A DNA stretch of 64,000 nucleotides, taken from positions 24,552,001-24,616,000 of the forward strand of contig CM060731.1 in NCBI GenBank assembly GCA_030704615.1, written 5' to 3'. How positions within the stretch are numbered: position 1 is the stretch's first letter; each line of letters begins with the position of its first letter. The notes under the pieces are model-generated. The model ran no database searches and was not told the DNA's origin. It saw only the letters and a program-made list of their open reading frames with translations. This DNA comes from Takakia lepidozioides. Taxonomy: Eukaryota; Streptophyta; Takakiopsida; Takakiales; Takakiaceae. Position numbers and translations under genes: made by a program. This document shows, piece by piece, positions 41,266 to 52,354 of the stretch.

Positions 41266-42440
41266 TGGTCAACTCCTCTTCGCGGTGGCAAGCCGCTTGG
41301 TAAATCCTCCGGCAAATCCCCTTGATCCAATCTGGGCTCGGCTCTCCATCGCCTTCTCCCTTCACTTGTCTTACGTAAAGCAAAAACTGGGGCTCGTGTC
41401 GCTCCTCCACGGCCCACTCCTTTGTTGATAGCACGTTTATTCGTCCTCCCACTGGGTTGGGCGCTTCCGAAACTCGCGCTTCCAAAACTCGTAAAACTTC
41501 GCCACCATTCCCACATGGTAGCGTGATTATTCTCTTGCGGCCATCTATGACCGCTCCTGATTTGCTCAAAAAGGTCATCCCCAAAATGAGATCCACTCCA
41601 TCGATCTCGCAAAATGGTGAAGTTCTCATGTCCCTCCTAACTCCTGAGCTGAAGAGGAACATCGAACGCCAACCTCGTTGCCAATTGTGGTTCTCCTTTA
41701 GCAGAACGCACCTCAATAGAAGCCCCCACATCACTTGTCAGGAGTCCCAGCTTCCGTGCCGTTGCCAGTGTCATGAAGGAGTGCGACGCTCCTGTGTCCA
41801 CCAACAACGACACGTTAGTTCCCGAAATTATCCCACTCACGTACAATAACTGACTCCCTTTACGCAGGGCGCCAGTCTCCTGATACAACTCACAAGAGTA
41901 GTTGCCTACCTTGCAAGTCTTGGCAACCACTGCCTCCACCAAGCGGCTAATGGAATCCTCGGACAACTCCGTGGTTGCCCGAGTCATGTTCAATTGTCGG
42001 GGTTTTGCGCACTTATTTGCCATGTGCCCGGGTTCCCCGCAATTAAAGCACACTCCATCGAAGGTCGCCTTCTGTCCACCATAAGCCGCCGCACCTAGTT
42101 TTCCTTTCGGGGCACCGGGTATCGTCTTGACGTGTGAGGGCCCTCCCTTCGATTTCCATGTGCCATTGTCGCCACGTGGCCTATCCCACTTCTTTTCCGG
42201 TCGGAAGGAGTCACCTTCCCGCCAAACTTTCTTGTGGTTCAGCTCCGTACGGCCTTGTCTTTCGCCCCTAGGGACATCCGAGAAACATTCAGCCCTTTCA
42301 ATTGCCTCGTTCAAAGTCTTAGGTGGCTTCTCCTCCAACTTCCGTCTGGCCCATGGGGCCAGTCCCGCCACAAAGTTGAAGACCATTTCTGGTTCCGCCA
42401 TGTCCGCGACTTTGAGCAACACCACGTTGAAAGCCTAAAC
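41266..42440 (-). pseudogene. Gag C-terminus, zinc knuckle and protease of element E
   Basis: The frame at 42425-41637 reads a capsid end (FVAGLAPWARRKLEEKPPKTLNEAIERAE in part), a basic linker, the zinc knuckle CFNCGEPGHMANKC and the protease active site LLVDTGASHSFM. A frameshift near 41650 leads to DGVDLILGMTFLSKSGAVID, the second half of the retroviral-type protease, then a linker ending in GLPPRRGVDH at the solo LTR. Confidence 0.85.
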
Positions 42441-43097
42441 ATATCCCCGAATGTCATCCGTTTGCTTCAGATTCCTCATCTTGTCTCGGGCTCCCCTTCA
42501 AGTCATAGTTACTCGGTCTGATGTGCGCGCCTAACTCCCTAACTGGCTGCCGGGCCAACTCGGAGCTTCGGCTGCTCACCGGGACATAACGATCCCTTTA
42601 CTCCTCCACAAGACCCTCTCCCAATTTGGGCCTAGTGGAAATTCCCTTTGGTCGATGGCAGTCCGGAATAACTCCCCACACCTTGGTCGCTTTCCGGCTC
42701 GCATGCTTACTCACTAGTTTTTGGTCACCAACGGGCTTGCACCGTTCTTGGGGTTACTACTCCCTATATATACTTCTGTGACTGTCCGCGGGGGTTTCAC
42801 AAATAACACCACCATTTTATGGCGAACCACCACGAAAACCCTCAATTCCCGGTGATGAGTCACGGTGAGTCTTGGCCCACCCACCACGGTCCCCTTAGAC
42901 CGTGATGAGTCCCAAGACTCCCCACGACTCCCACCACAAGGTCTCCGCCCCCATGGTGAGTCCTATGCCACCCCCACTAAGTCCCACTAAAGCTACCACC
43001 ACCCCTCGTGGAACCACCCCCACCGCAACCCGGTGTGTGGGGCTCCACCTAGCGAGCGCCTCCGCCTTCTTGAGTGCCTTGGGCACTCAAGGGTGCT
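42441..43097. other. Degenerate part of element E gag, no clear frame
   Basis: No convincing frame here. The stretch at 42840-43020 is rich in GTGATGAGTC and CACCAC motifs and may be inserted sequence. It joins the two recognisable gag parts of E. Confidence 0.4.
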
Positions 43098-43818
43098 TCA
43101 GCCCCCGCATCTATTGTTGTCACTGCCCCCACCACAGGGGCAGCCCCTCTCGTGTCCCGACTCCCTGCCCTCAAGGCAAAGGGCCGCGACACTCAACTTC
43201 TCTGTCCTCACCCCTTGGTAGTTCCTTCTCAACTCTTCGAAGAACTCCACAACAGGGTTGAAGGCAGGCACTGCCACTGGCGCTGGTGCAGCGGTAGCTT
43301 GGGTGGACGTCGTAGTAGCTGTACCACTAGTCTCACTACTGCTCGTGGAAGCTGCTGTTGTAGCTGCTGCTGGTGGTGCAGCTGCCGGTGTGGCTGCTGC
43401 CCTTGTGCCTCTAGTGCCTCTAGTGATGGAGACATAGTCGGGTGACCAGTACATCCTCCACTCCCTCGATCTCAACATCGTGCCCCCGCCTAAACTCATG
43501 ATAATCATCCATGGGCGGCCCCTCAAGGTGCTGAAACAGCCCCTTCCATGCCATGAAAGGCGTAAACAGTTGTGGATTGCGCATTTGCTGCAAGTCATAC
43601 CAACTATCAAACTCTTGGATAAAATCATCCAACTCAATGGTGCCCACCATCCCAGAGTACCTACGTAGCCCATTGGTGGCTCCATACATCTCCTCCATTG
43701 TGTCCCAGAACAATGGCAAGGAAACAACTTGCACCGCCAGTGTGAGTCCTCCTGATTCACAATCCGAATCAGAACCTTCCGTAGAAGACACAGGAGGTGA
43801 AGGTGGCCTAAACTGCAC
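43098..43818 (-). pseudogene. Gag N-terminal part of element E
   Basis: An acidic start (TEGSDSDCESGG) is followed by MVGTIELDDFIQEFDSWYD, FTPFMAWKGLFQHLEG and PPMDDYHEFRRGHD in one frame (43818-43420). Near 43440 a frameshift leads to YVSITRG, a low-complexity Ala/Thr/Pro-rich linker, then NPVVEFFEELRRNYQG. Assignment to gag rests on its position upstream of the zinc knuckle and on the capsid-like helical composition. Confidence 0.6.
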
Positions 43819-43881
43819 ACCCCGTCTCGTTTACCCGCTAGTATCGCTAGTGCTCGTACCGACACTTTCCCCAGCAACTAG

Positions 43882-46079
43882 TGGCACCTCCGTGTTGACA
43901 AACTGACACTCAACCGGTCATGAACCTGTCTCTAACCCCCTCTCCACAAGGTATTCGGGTAGAGAACCTGATGCGGCTTATGGTTTGGAATTTACTAGGT
44001 TCATAATATAGCCTGCACCTGCACATGCATCCATCGCAGGCACTCCTATGGTTGGCTGGTCATCACCTCCAACCTCACCACAGGAAAAACAAAGATGGTC
44101 TGACTGGTCATCAACCCAGCCTCACCATCGACAACATGCTCTAGGGTTGGATCGGCGATCAAGCCCGAGTCAACCACGTATAAAATCAAGCGCCCACACA
44201 AAACTAGCATAGCGCACAACGAAGCATGCAGGTGTAGAAGGGATCCAAACACAAGAATGAATAAAACAACTCCCCCACACCAAAAACAACTCCACAGTGT
44301 CGCTCCTGCAACCCAGCCCAAACCTGGACTGACTCTTGCCTCCACCTACGGAAAGGTCTCGGCCTACAGAGAAGGTGGAAAGCTACGAGGAAGGGAAGCT
44401 AAAGCAATGTCTATCCCCAACACGCTCTCGCCCCAACACCCTCTTTTTTCCTCTCTTCTCTCACTTGCATGACCATGAGAACATCCTGTAGACACTCCTC
44501 AAACCGCCCTCCACGAGCTCATGAAACTTGGCCTCCAAGGCCCCATGCAAGCCTCCATAGGGTCCGCCAGTGCCTCCTTACGTCCACCAGCCATTCCTCA
44601 GAATGGAACCACCTCAGGAAACCACGCCGTTCATTGAAGGATAAAAAATGGAGCAAATAGAGGTACATATAGCCCCCAACTACATTCTGTCCAAAGGAAT
44701 TACCTGCAGGCTGGTCTCCCCATAGTTAAGAATTGGGCTGAAAACCCGAAAAGATTACCTGCAGGGAAGTAATCCCCTTTGTTAGAACGCAACAGGGAGG
44801 CAATTCCGACTTTTCTGCCGGATCAGCTAGCTCAAAACCGTTGTTCTACAGAGCCCAAACCTCCCCATCAAGGTCCCACGAAACGAGTGAAAAAAGTTTT
44901 TTTTTTTTCCACTCTGCCTGTTCGCAGCCTTCCTTGGCTCCAACCGCCACGACTCCTCATGGCCCGCCCTAGGCACTCGTTGGCCACGGGCTGCCTCGTG
45001 ATACCCCGTGGTACCACTCCCACGAGCCTTCACGGCCCACCATTCCCACGATTTGGTTACTGTGCCCACCCGTTGTATCCGCACCACGACTTCCAACGTT
45101 CACGGTCAAAGGTCACAATCAACAGTCATGACCTGGGCTCGTGGTATCTCATGATACCGCACCAACGGCCCACCACGACCACTATTCCCTGCGTTCCCTG
45201 GAACTCCCAACGAGTTCTCATGCGTTCCCACGAGTTCCCATGCGTTCCCACGCGTTCCTGAGTTGGGGTTTGCTCCTGCACCTGCTGCCATGCTCTCTTG
45301 GTATCTCACGACCCACTAGAGGCACCCTAAACTCAATAAGCAAGCAATATGCTACCCAACAAGCTCCATTTTCTTCGTGAAGCTCACAAAAATGAATATG
45401 AAAATACACACATTTACAAACTTGGTGCACCTACACTTCTCATGCATATCCCCTGGCTCTAGGGCGCCTCATTGCTGCCCTTCCAGCCCCGCTTTTGCCA
45501 CTCCAAGAGCCCTTACACTGCGGAGTTTCAGATTGAAACTCCAACTCAGCACATGTTTCACAAGTGCACTGATTTGCACACAAGAGGGACCAGCCCCCTT
45601 TCTTCACTCATACATCTTCATGAGCTTGGAGCTCAAGCTCCCAACGGGCTGCGATGCATCCCCTCGCAGCTCCACCATTCGGCTGCTCCTCATCTACCCG
45701 CAACAACTAGTTTCGGGCAGAAATACCTGGAGCTGATCATTTCATCTCCAACCTGCAACATGCTAGCTTCCCATGCGCAACCCATATTTCTGCAGCTCCT
45801 TAACTCGGCCTGTAGCTGAAGAAGACGACCACCAGTTCGCCCACTCGTGGCCAGCATCTCCTCCGCTTCACACTAGAAGCCCAAACTTGGTTGCCATAAC
45901 GTTGAGCTATGCAACGCCGCTCTTCAACATAGACTACCCGCCTCTCTATCCATTGCAAACCTGCAACCTGTTCGCATTTGCACTCTATCCACTTTGGATA
46001 GGCTCATACACGGATCCCTGCACTCTAGGCTGACCGCTTCTCATGAAAACACAAGTGCTACAAAACTACTCGAACCTGG
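43882..46079. other. No recognisable gene
   Basis: About 2.2 kb between element E and an inverted family F LTR. Frames of up to 160 codons exist but show no motif, conserved composition or splice logic. 44890-45310 contains repeated CACGA/TCCCACG-type words (CCCACGAGTTCCCATGCG near 45225-45260), a weak short repeat. It may hold the decayed 5' end of E or another old element. Confidence 0.5.
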
Positions 46080-46426
46080 CACTCACAGACTCGAGCTGAT
46101 CTTTCTCGAGTGATAAAGAAAGGAAAGATACAAGCACACAAGCTCTCTCAAACTCACACATTTGCATATGAAAACATCACTCATATATTAAGTTGAGCCA
46201 AGTGCACCCCATGCCATGGGGAATCCACACTACAGCGCCATAGCTAGACGCGGTGAGGCTCAACTCGAGAAAGATGAGCCCACTGCGATCTGTCGTGAAG
46301 ATAACAACACCAGGTGCCCAACATGTATTGGCCCCTGGATTGATACTTGGGTCAATCTCAAATGTCAATATATAAAAGCTAGCTATTTCCTAGCTAACTT
46401 CACACTAGTGGTAAAATAACTTGACA
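46080..46426 (-). repeat. Family F LTR, minus orientation, 3' part missing
   Basis: Read on the minus strand it begins TGTCAAGTTATTTTACCAC at 46426 and matches 46841 onward (GTTATCTTCAC, CTCATCTTTCTCGAGTTGAG, GATTCCCCATGGC) until about 46080. The terminal CGATGTAGTTGTGTAGCGAT end is not seen. Confidence 0.75.
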
Positions 46427-46684
46427 CAGTGGACATGACTAGAGGCAGCTAACAAGACATAGGAGGCCAAGCTCATAGGAGTCAATACACGAGATCTCAG
46501 GTTCAAGTTCACAGGTTACAAGACGGTGACTAACGATGGGGCAACTCTTGCACCCGGCCTCTTGATCTATTGAGTTTGAGTGTAGTAGGGACAGTGGTGG
46601 AGGACTTAGTGAGGCTATGGTCACTATCACATCTTGTGGCTACCTAGACTTAGAGGGACCTAAGCACCAGCTAGGGGGGCGATT
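46427..46684. other. Short spacer between family F LTRs
   Basis: Nothing recognisable. It may be internal sequence of a family F element, since it is bounded by LTR pieces. Confidence 0.35.
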
Positions 46685-46838
46685 GTGTGGACTAGTGACT
46701 GCCATAGTGGGCAACATAGTGGTTGGACTAGTGGCTAGACTAGTGGTGGACTAGTGGTATACTAATGTGTGGTGTACACATGTGTTGTGTGGTTTTGGAC
46801 AGCGATGTAGTTGTGTAGCGATATGTATGCGCACGACA
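46685..46838 (+). repeat. Family F LTR, 3' end only
   Basis: From GTGTGGACTAGTGACTGCC to GCGCACGACA it matches 47166-47358. It contains short GGACTAGTGG repeats. It is separated from the next LTR by only GC. Confidence 0.8.
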
Positions 46839-46840
46839 GC

Positions 46841-47358
46841 TGTCAAGTTATTTTACCACTAGTGTGAAACTAGCTAGGAAATAGCTAGCTTTTACACATT
46901 GACATTTGGGATTGGCCCAAGTGTCAATCCATGGGTCAATGCAGATTTAGGCCCTGGAGTGGTTATCTTCACAGCAAGCGCGGGAGGCTCATCTTTCTCG
47001 AGTTGAGCCTCACCACGCCTAGCTATGGCGCCGTAGTGTGGATTCCCCATGGCGTGGGGTGCACTTGGCTTGACTTGTATTTGAGTGATGAGGTTATATA
47101 TGCATAAGTTTATGCTTCAGCTTTGTGAGCTCGCATGAGCTTGTGCTTGTATTCTTCTTCTTTATCTATTTGTGTGGACTAGTGACTGCCATAGTGGGCA
47201 GCACAGTGGCAGCCTAGTGACTGACTAGTTGTAGCCTAGTGGTTGGACTAGTGGCTGGACTAGTGGTGGACTAGTGGTATACTAGTGTGTGGTGTACATA
47301 TGTGTTGTGTGGTTTTGGACAACGATGTAGTTGTGTAGCAATATGTATGCGCACGACA
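46841..47358 (+). repeat. Family F LTR, complete
   Basis: 518 bp, TGTCAAGTTATTTTACC ... GCGCACGACA. An internal GGACTAGTGG/GTGGCAGCCTAGTGAC minisatellite lies at 47170-47290. It is followed directly by the 256-bp repeat array. Confidence 0.85.
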
Positions 47359-47380
47359 AAGGTGTCGTCAACGACTCTTT

Positions 47381-47636
47381 ATTCTGGCTGGTCTTTTGGT
47401 GTGCTATTTGGGATGAATGACATCTACAATTTACTCGGCTTATGATTCGTTGTCATGTCCTTCTTCCAAGTGACCAGAAATCCATGCTGGGTAAACGCCA
47501 GGTCTTTTGTTGCAAAGCAAGGGCCGGGTTCATTTGCAAGTTTTTAAAAATAATAAAATAATAAAAATAGTTTTATTATTATTTTTTATTTTATTTTTGC
47601 CCGAATGTGCCAAATTAAGGTGTCGTCAACGACACC
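47381..47636 (+). repeat. 256-bp tandem repeat, unit 1
   Basis: From TCTGGCTGGTCTTTTGGTG through TTATGATTCGTTGTCATGTC, GGTAAACGCCAGGTC and an AT-rich stretch to GGTGTCGTCAACGACACC. It is one of three units; the other two lie beyond the piggyBac element. The end forms an inverted repeat TTAAGGTGTCG / CGACACCTTAA with a 4-base loop at 47615-47640. Confidence 0.85.
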
Positions 47637-47640
47637 TTAA
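47637..47640. other. TTAA target duplication of piggyBac (left)
   Basis: TTAA directly before the inverted end CCCCTAATGGATGAG. The same TTAA lies at 52351-52354. Confidence 0.9.
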
Positions 47641-47655
47641 CCCCTAATGGATGAG

Positions 47656-49144
47656 GCTGTTTTTGGTGGGCCCACTCCAAAACAGCACATACCCTCACAG
47701 ATGAGGGTATATCTCCCAACTAAGAAACATCCACAGGGATGAACCGTATGAAAGGGATGCTACCTACCTCATGCACCTGCTGTAAGACTTTCAGCCCATT
47801 TCACCGTGTCATTAGGAAGATTATAACAAAATGGTAAGCTCTAAATCTGTAGTGTATTCCAATTTTAGAGGGAAAAATTGGTTTGACCAGGCAGTTGGAC
47901 CAAAAAAAAAAAATTCCTTGCAAGACCCCAACCACATTCCAATTCTCAGGCACCTAAAGCAACTTGCCCCAAATTTGCAAAGCAGAATTCCAAAATCTGC
48001 ATAGGTTCATTTGTATGGGAAAACAGGGGGGGGGTCAAAAAACACTATTTGCTTCAATTGGCCTGTAATTCAGCCATAGGGGTCAAAATTGGCATTGGAA
48101 CCAGAATTCCAACGGTGGAATTGTTCCTCCTATGATTTCCTACTACCTCCAAAGAGAATTTCTGAATTCTAACCAAAATGCAGGCATAGATTTCTAAGTA
48201 GGTGTATTTCTACTTGAATCCCAGCTCAGGCCATGTATTGCCTGAGCCGGTCGACAATTCCGGCTACAAAAAAGGGGCTACGTCACCGATTTACACAAAA
48301 AACTCGGGGGACCCCAAAATCGACACCCAAAAAAGGGCCCGAGAACGCCCGACATTTTGGCGTTCCACCCGATAGGCAACTGGAAAACTAACAACTACCA
48401 ACCGTCACGAATGTGGCCCATCTGTCTTCAAGCTCCCCGTGAGCACCTGCTTTACCTTTGAATGCAGCGAACCCAAACCACACACCACCCCGAAGACATG
48501 AACCACGAACTGGGGGGAGTTGAACCCCCCCGATCTGCCCAGTGTGCAGACAGTCCTCCCCCCCCCCCCCCCTCCCCCCAAGCAGCAAACAACACCCCCA
48601 AAACCACAACCAGCAAGCATGACTGCTCCCCCCCCCCCCCCGCCCCCCCAAAACTGTGAAACCACCCAAACACAACGCACACACGCCAACACCGAAGGAC
48701 CCCCATCACCTCCACAACCCCTCAACCAGCAGCAAAAGATCCCCATCACCCCCACAGCCTGTGAACCATCACCAGCCCTTCCCCCATCACCAAAATAGCC
48801 CACAATGAGCAAGCAATAGACCCCCATGACCCCCCCACTCCCAAAACTACCCATCAACCAGCAGTAGCATGACCCCCACACCCCTCCACTGCCTATGAAC
48901 CATCACCACGAGCCCCCTATGACCCCCATTGCCCGTCAATTAGCATGGACACACACAACCCCCTAACCTGAGAAGTACCCATACCCACCACAGATCAGAG
49001 ATACCCACACCCCACGCCCCACGCACACACGCTATCCACAGCCTCCAGCATACCTACATGCAGTCCCACACCCTGGTGAACCCCCACCCACACAAATATA
49101 TGCACACACAAAGAAAAAAGACGGTGCAGCAAGCCATAATTCAG
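47656..49144. other. piggyBac left interior, no gene; C-rich tracts
   Basis: No coding signal. Two long C runs at about 48557-48579 and 48630-48651 (G runs on the minus strand), in a 500-bp C-rich context of CCCCCATCACC and CCACACCCC words, give glycine-rich frames that are compositional. Inverted repeats near the end were not found beyond the 15-bp TIR. Confidence 0.6.
48557..48651 (-). repeat. Long G tracts on the minus strand
   Basis: Two uninterrupted or nearly uninterrupted runs of more than a dozen C on the plus strand, about 70 bp apart. They could form G-quadruplexes on the other strand. Exact run lengths may be assembly-limited. Confidence 0.6.
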
Positions 49145-51412
49145 TCACCTCAAGGCATGCCGGTGTGCCTCATTCCAACACCGCCCAAGGCACAAGTGGT
49201 TGCTATCGCAGCCAGGGCAATAATGGTGAGCACGAACATGGCACATGACACACACTCGCCGCCGTGTGGTGGGAAGGCACTGACGCACAAACGTGCATTC
49301 TGAATCCCCCGTGGTGTCAATGTTGTGAATGCAGCAGCCCCCTGTCAAACCATATGCCACAGCCAGATTGAATTACAGATGGGTCATGGCCCGACGCCCC
49401 CTCCTTCTCTCCATTGCAGAATGCAAGATAAAGGCATTCACTAGCGTGGTATCCATAAGAAAAAAAAACAGACGATGCCACCATTTCTTTGTGCGCAGCT
49501 GCAAGCTGTACGCACCCCTAAGCTGGTCTTGCACATCTACCCCTCACATGTATGTTTGGTATTGCACATGTGCAGGCACGGATGGCACATGCACTCTCTG
49601 GTTTCCCACAAAACGGCGGACAATCACAGGAGAGGAAGGGCTGCAAGCTGGCCTAGCTGCAGATGACAGTAAGAATACACCTTTCTTGTCCCACCACAAC
49701 ACAACAGCCACCTCCCTGGACTCATGCATCCTCTACCATGACTGCCCTTGCTGGCAGTCTTGGATATTTTCATTTTCAGCAAAGAGGGAGGGAGACCTTT
49801 TTTGTTCACTCTTACCGTGCCAATGGCCCAAGTGCCAAGTTTGGCCATGTCATATAGAAGCTGGACCCCTATAAAGTAATTATCAGTCACAATGACATGG
49901 CCCAGACCATGCAGCCCGTCGGCAAGCCGGCTGACCACATCGTAACCTTCTTCCTTCCCACTTTTCTGCCTCTCGCCATCTGGCCCTCCTGCATTCTTAC
50001 TAGCGTACACTGAAAAGTCGTAGAAGTCTTCGAGTCAGCCAAGGCCCACACCTTGATGCCCCATTTGCATGGTTTCTTAGGCATATACATCATAATTGGG
50101 GAGTACTTCCCCTTGTAACGGATCATCACCTCGTCGACAGTCACCATTTTGTTCAGATTCTAGAGACTTTTACACCTATCCACAATCTCATCACACACCC
50201 ACCTAAGCTTATCATAATTGCGACTCTTACGATCTGCCACCAACGTGGCGTCGTCAACAAGATGCAAACAGCGGAGTATGGCCTCATACCTATATCGAGT
50301 CATCACTTTGCGGATGACAGGACAAGCGAAGAATGTCTCCGAGTGTTGCCAGTAAAATCGTGTTTGGGGCAACTTCTTCATGCCCATGAAGACACAAACT
50401 CCAATCCAAGCCTGGAGCTCAGGAACAGTGAGCTCTTTCCACCAAGGCCCCCCACGAGTGTCTGTACCGAAAGGTTCAGCAACATAACGATTGGACTCCC
50501 TACATATTTGCCCAAGCACCTGTCGCCTCCAAAACAAACCATAAAACCAAATCGGATGTGAGCCCTTCATCTCAGGCAAGCAGGGACTAGGTTGAGAGCC
50601 AGAAAATGCAGCTCTATCACTCACAAAGCCAGAGCCTCCGTTGGTTTCCCACGTCTTCGCCTTGAACATCTCCACAAAATCGGCCGAGATTTCCTGATCA
50701 CACTCCATATCAACCACCTTGTTTTCCCAGTCTGCTTCGTCAGCAGAGTCGCCCATGTACCTATCGTCACCATCAAAATCCTCGTCCATGTCGGAGGAGG
50801 CCTCATCGTGGCCCAAAAACAGGATTAGAAGACCCCTCACCAAAATGAACCAGTGCACCAGTGTTGGGATGCATGTCCCCCAAAGCAGCCCGACCGACAG
50901 CAAGCATGCTCCCAGCACCCAGAGACCCGCCAACACATCCCACAACACCCGAAGTCACCACTCCCTTATTTTTTTTCCTCACCACACCTTTGGGAGGTGC
51001 TGTCACACTTGCAGGAACCGACCTCTTTGCACGAGCCACCTCCTTCAGACGTCTGACTGTTGGCATCGGGCCAGACATCATCTCTCAAAACAAAATTCAC
51101 AGCGTCACTGAACCCCTCCTTATCACCTTCCTCTCTTCTCTCTCTCCAACCAAGAATTAGAGCCACCTGGCGTCTAAACAGAAAGCGAAAATTGTGAGGA
51201 CGAGGGTGACGAGGCCAACGATTGGCGAACGGCGGTGGAGGCAAACTATAGAGGAAAGCAGGACACAGACACCCCAATATTACCTTGCACTGCTCGGGAG
51301 TGCAGTGTTGCTCCTCAAGCGCCCACTCCCTTATAACCTCCGCGGCAGCTGCAAGCTCGGGTGGGGGCGACGGTGGCTCAGGCACAGGAGCATCCTTCCT
51401 CTTTGGTGCCAT
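49145..51412 (-). pseudogene. piggyBac transposase (decayed)
   Basis: The likely start is MAPKRKDAPVPEPPSPPPEL at 51412, or MMSGPMPTVRRLKEVARAKR at 51081; the N-terminus is basic and then acidic (EASSDMDEDFDGDDRY). The DDE_Tnp_1_7 core is clear: ELTVPELQAWIGVCVFMGMK and RYRYEAILRCLHLVDD at 50948-50160, then VTVDEVMIRYKGKYSP (Asp 1), VIVTDNYFIGVQLLYDM (Asp 2) and VVLWWDKKGVFLLSS (Asp 3). KKWWHRLFFFLMDTTLVNA and the Cys-rich C-terminal finger CVMCHVRAHHYCPGC follow. All three catalytic Asp survive, but frameshifts near 50040 and 49740, a TAG at 50160-50162 and a TAA near 49370 break the frame. An intron in the N-terminal part (donor after CAGTGCAAG, about 51280; acceptor TTTAG, about 51180) is possible. 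Confidence 0.88.
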
Positions 51413-52335
51413 ACGAATCCCTGGGACCGCACAGAGATCTCAAGAAATGAATGCAAGCCCTCACAATGATTCAATGCAGATGACCCATCTTCCCCAAGCA
51501 TAGGAAGGAAGGATGTACCTCGGCGAATTTCGCAAACTCTCCAAAACCAACTGCAAAATGAAACCCCAATACACCACGCTCCCCTGCAACCATCCCCTAC
51601 CACACAAAACACAGAGCCCAAATGCATAAAAGCATTTCACAAAACGACATGCAAGAAAAAATGACAACTTGCATTACAATGAAAATTCGGCAGGGCACAA
51701 GAATCTAAACGCCAAACACTCAGCCCTAACAGCTGCGTAAATGCAATCACACCCCGAGCTCTAATGTCTAGAACACAAAGCAGGAAACGGAACAGCTCCC
51801 GCCGCTTCGAGTCTGGGAGAGGTAAGTCGCCATGACCCGAAAATGAAGCCCAGAAATACACCTCCTACGAAGCGAATGCGGGCGATCCACGGAAGATCAA
51901 GCAAAACATGCACACAAAAGCGCCAAGGAAATGCGAGAGGGGCCACAATTTGCAAGCTCCAGGAACCCAGACTTTGTGCGTGCGAAGAGAGAGCCCGTTC
52001 CATGCTGCCGCCATCCATCACTGGCCACAGGGTGGCATCCCATGTCCGCACGGGCGGACATGCCAACCTTGCATGCACCCGATCACCGGCATCGGGCCAT
52101 CGACGCCCATTTTGCCTGCCACGTGGCTAGGTCAAAGCCAGTGGAGGGCATTTTGGGTGCTCATCATCACTTCAAAAAATCCTGACGGCGCAGGATTTGT
52201 CCAATTAGGGTGCAATAAATTCTGTCTGGCGCAGAATTTCAAGGGCTACAACTTTCGTTCAGGCCCATCTTCATCCAGATTCATCCAAGGGGCCCATCGA
52301 CGGTCGAAATATCCAATCGACCCGAATCAGGTTGA
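51413..52335. other. piggyBac right interior, no gene
   Basis: Non-coding sequence upstream of the transposase to the right TIR, expected to hold its promoter. No TATA box or other signal could be assigned. Open frames here lack any motif. Confidence 0.5.
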
Positions 52336-52350
52336 CTCGTCCATGAGGGG

Positions 52351-52354
52351 TTAA
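52351..52354. other. TTAA target duplication of piggyBac (right)
   Basis: TTAA directly after CTCGTCCATGAGGGG. The repeat unit continues with TCTGGCTGGTC. Confidence 0.9.

Larger units (their letters stand above)
39588..43818 (-). mobile_element. Chromovirus-like Ty3/gypsy remnant E (family Ty3-2)
   Basis: On the minus strand the order is gag, CCHC, protease, RT and start of RNase H, cut off at 39588 by the C 3' LTR. Integrase and both LTRs are not visible. A solo LTR of family F sits inside it at 40823-41265. The RT has the YIDD box typical of chromoviruses and unlike the FLDD box of Ty3-1. The missing 3' half is not found on the other side of the Ty3-1 cluster, so a simple insertion of C into E does not explain the boundary. 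Confidence 0.8.
47641..52350 (-). mobile_element. piggyBac-type DNA transposon, both ends present
   Basis: A 4,710-bp element with terminal inverted repeats CCCCTAATGGATGAG (47641-47655) and CTCGTCCATGAGGGG (52336-52350), which match at 13 of 15 positions, flanked by TTAA on both sides. TTAA targeting and a CCC start are the hallmarks of the piggyBac superfamily. A matching decayed transposase is encoded on the minus strand inside. Closing the site at TTAA regenerates the unit junction of the 256-bp tandem array. Confidence 0.93.

Noticed and set aside
44779-45261. 160-codon plus-strand frame
   Set aside because: No motif, no repeat copy, no splice logic; composition like its flanks.
48388-48881. 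Glycine-rich protein on the minus strand
   Set aside because: Open because of long G runs; frames overlap in all three phases and lack any motif.
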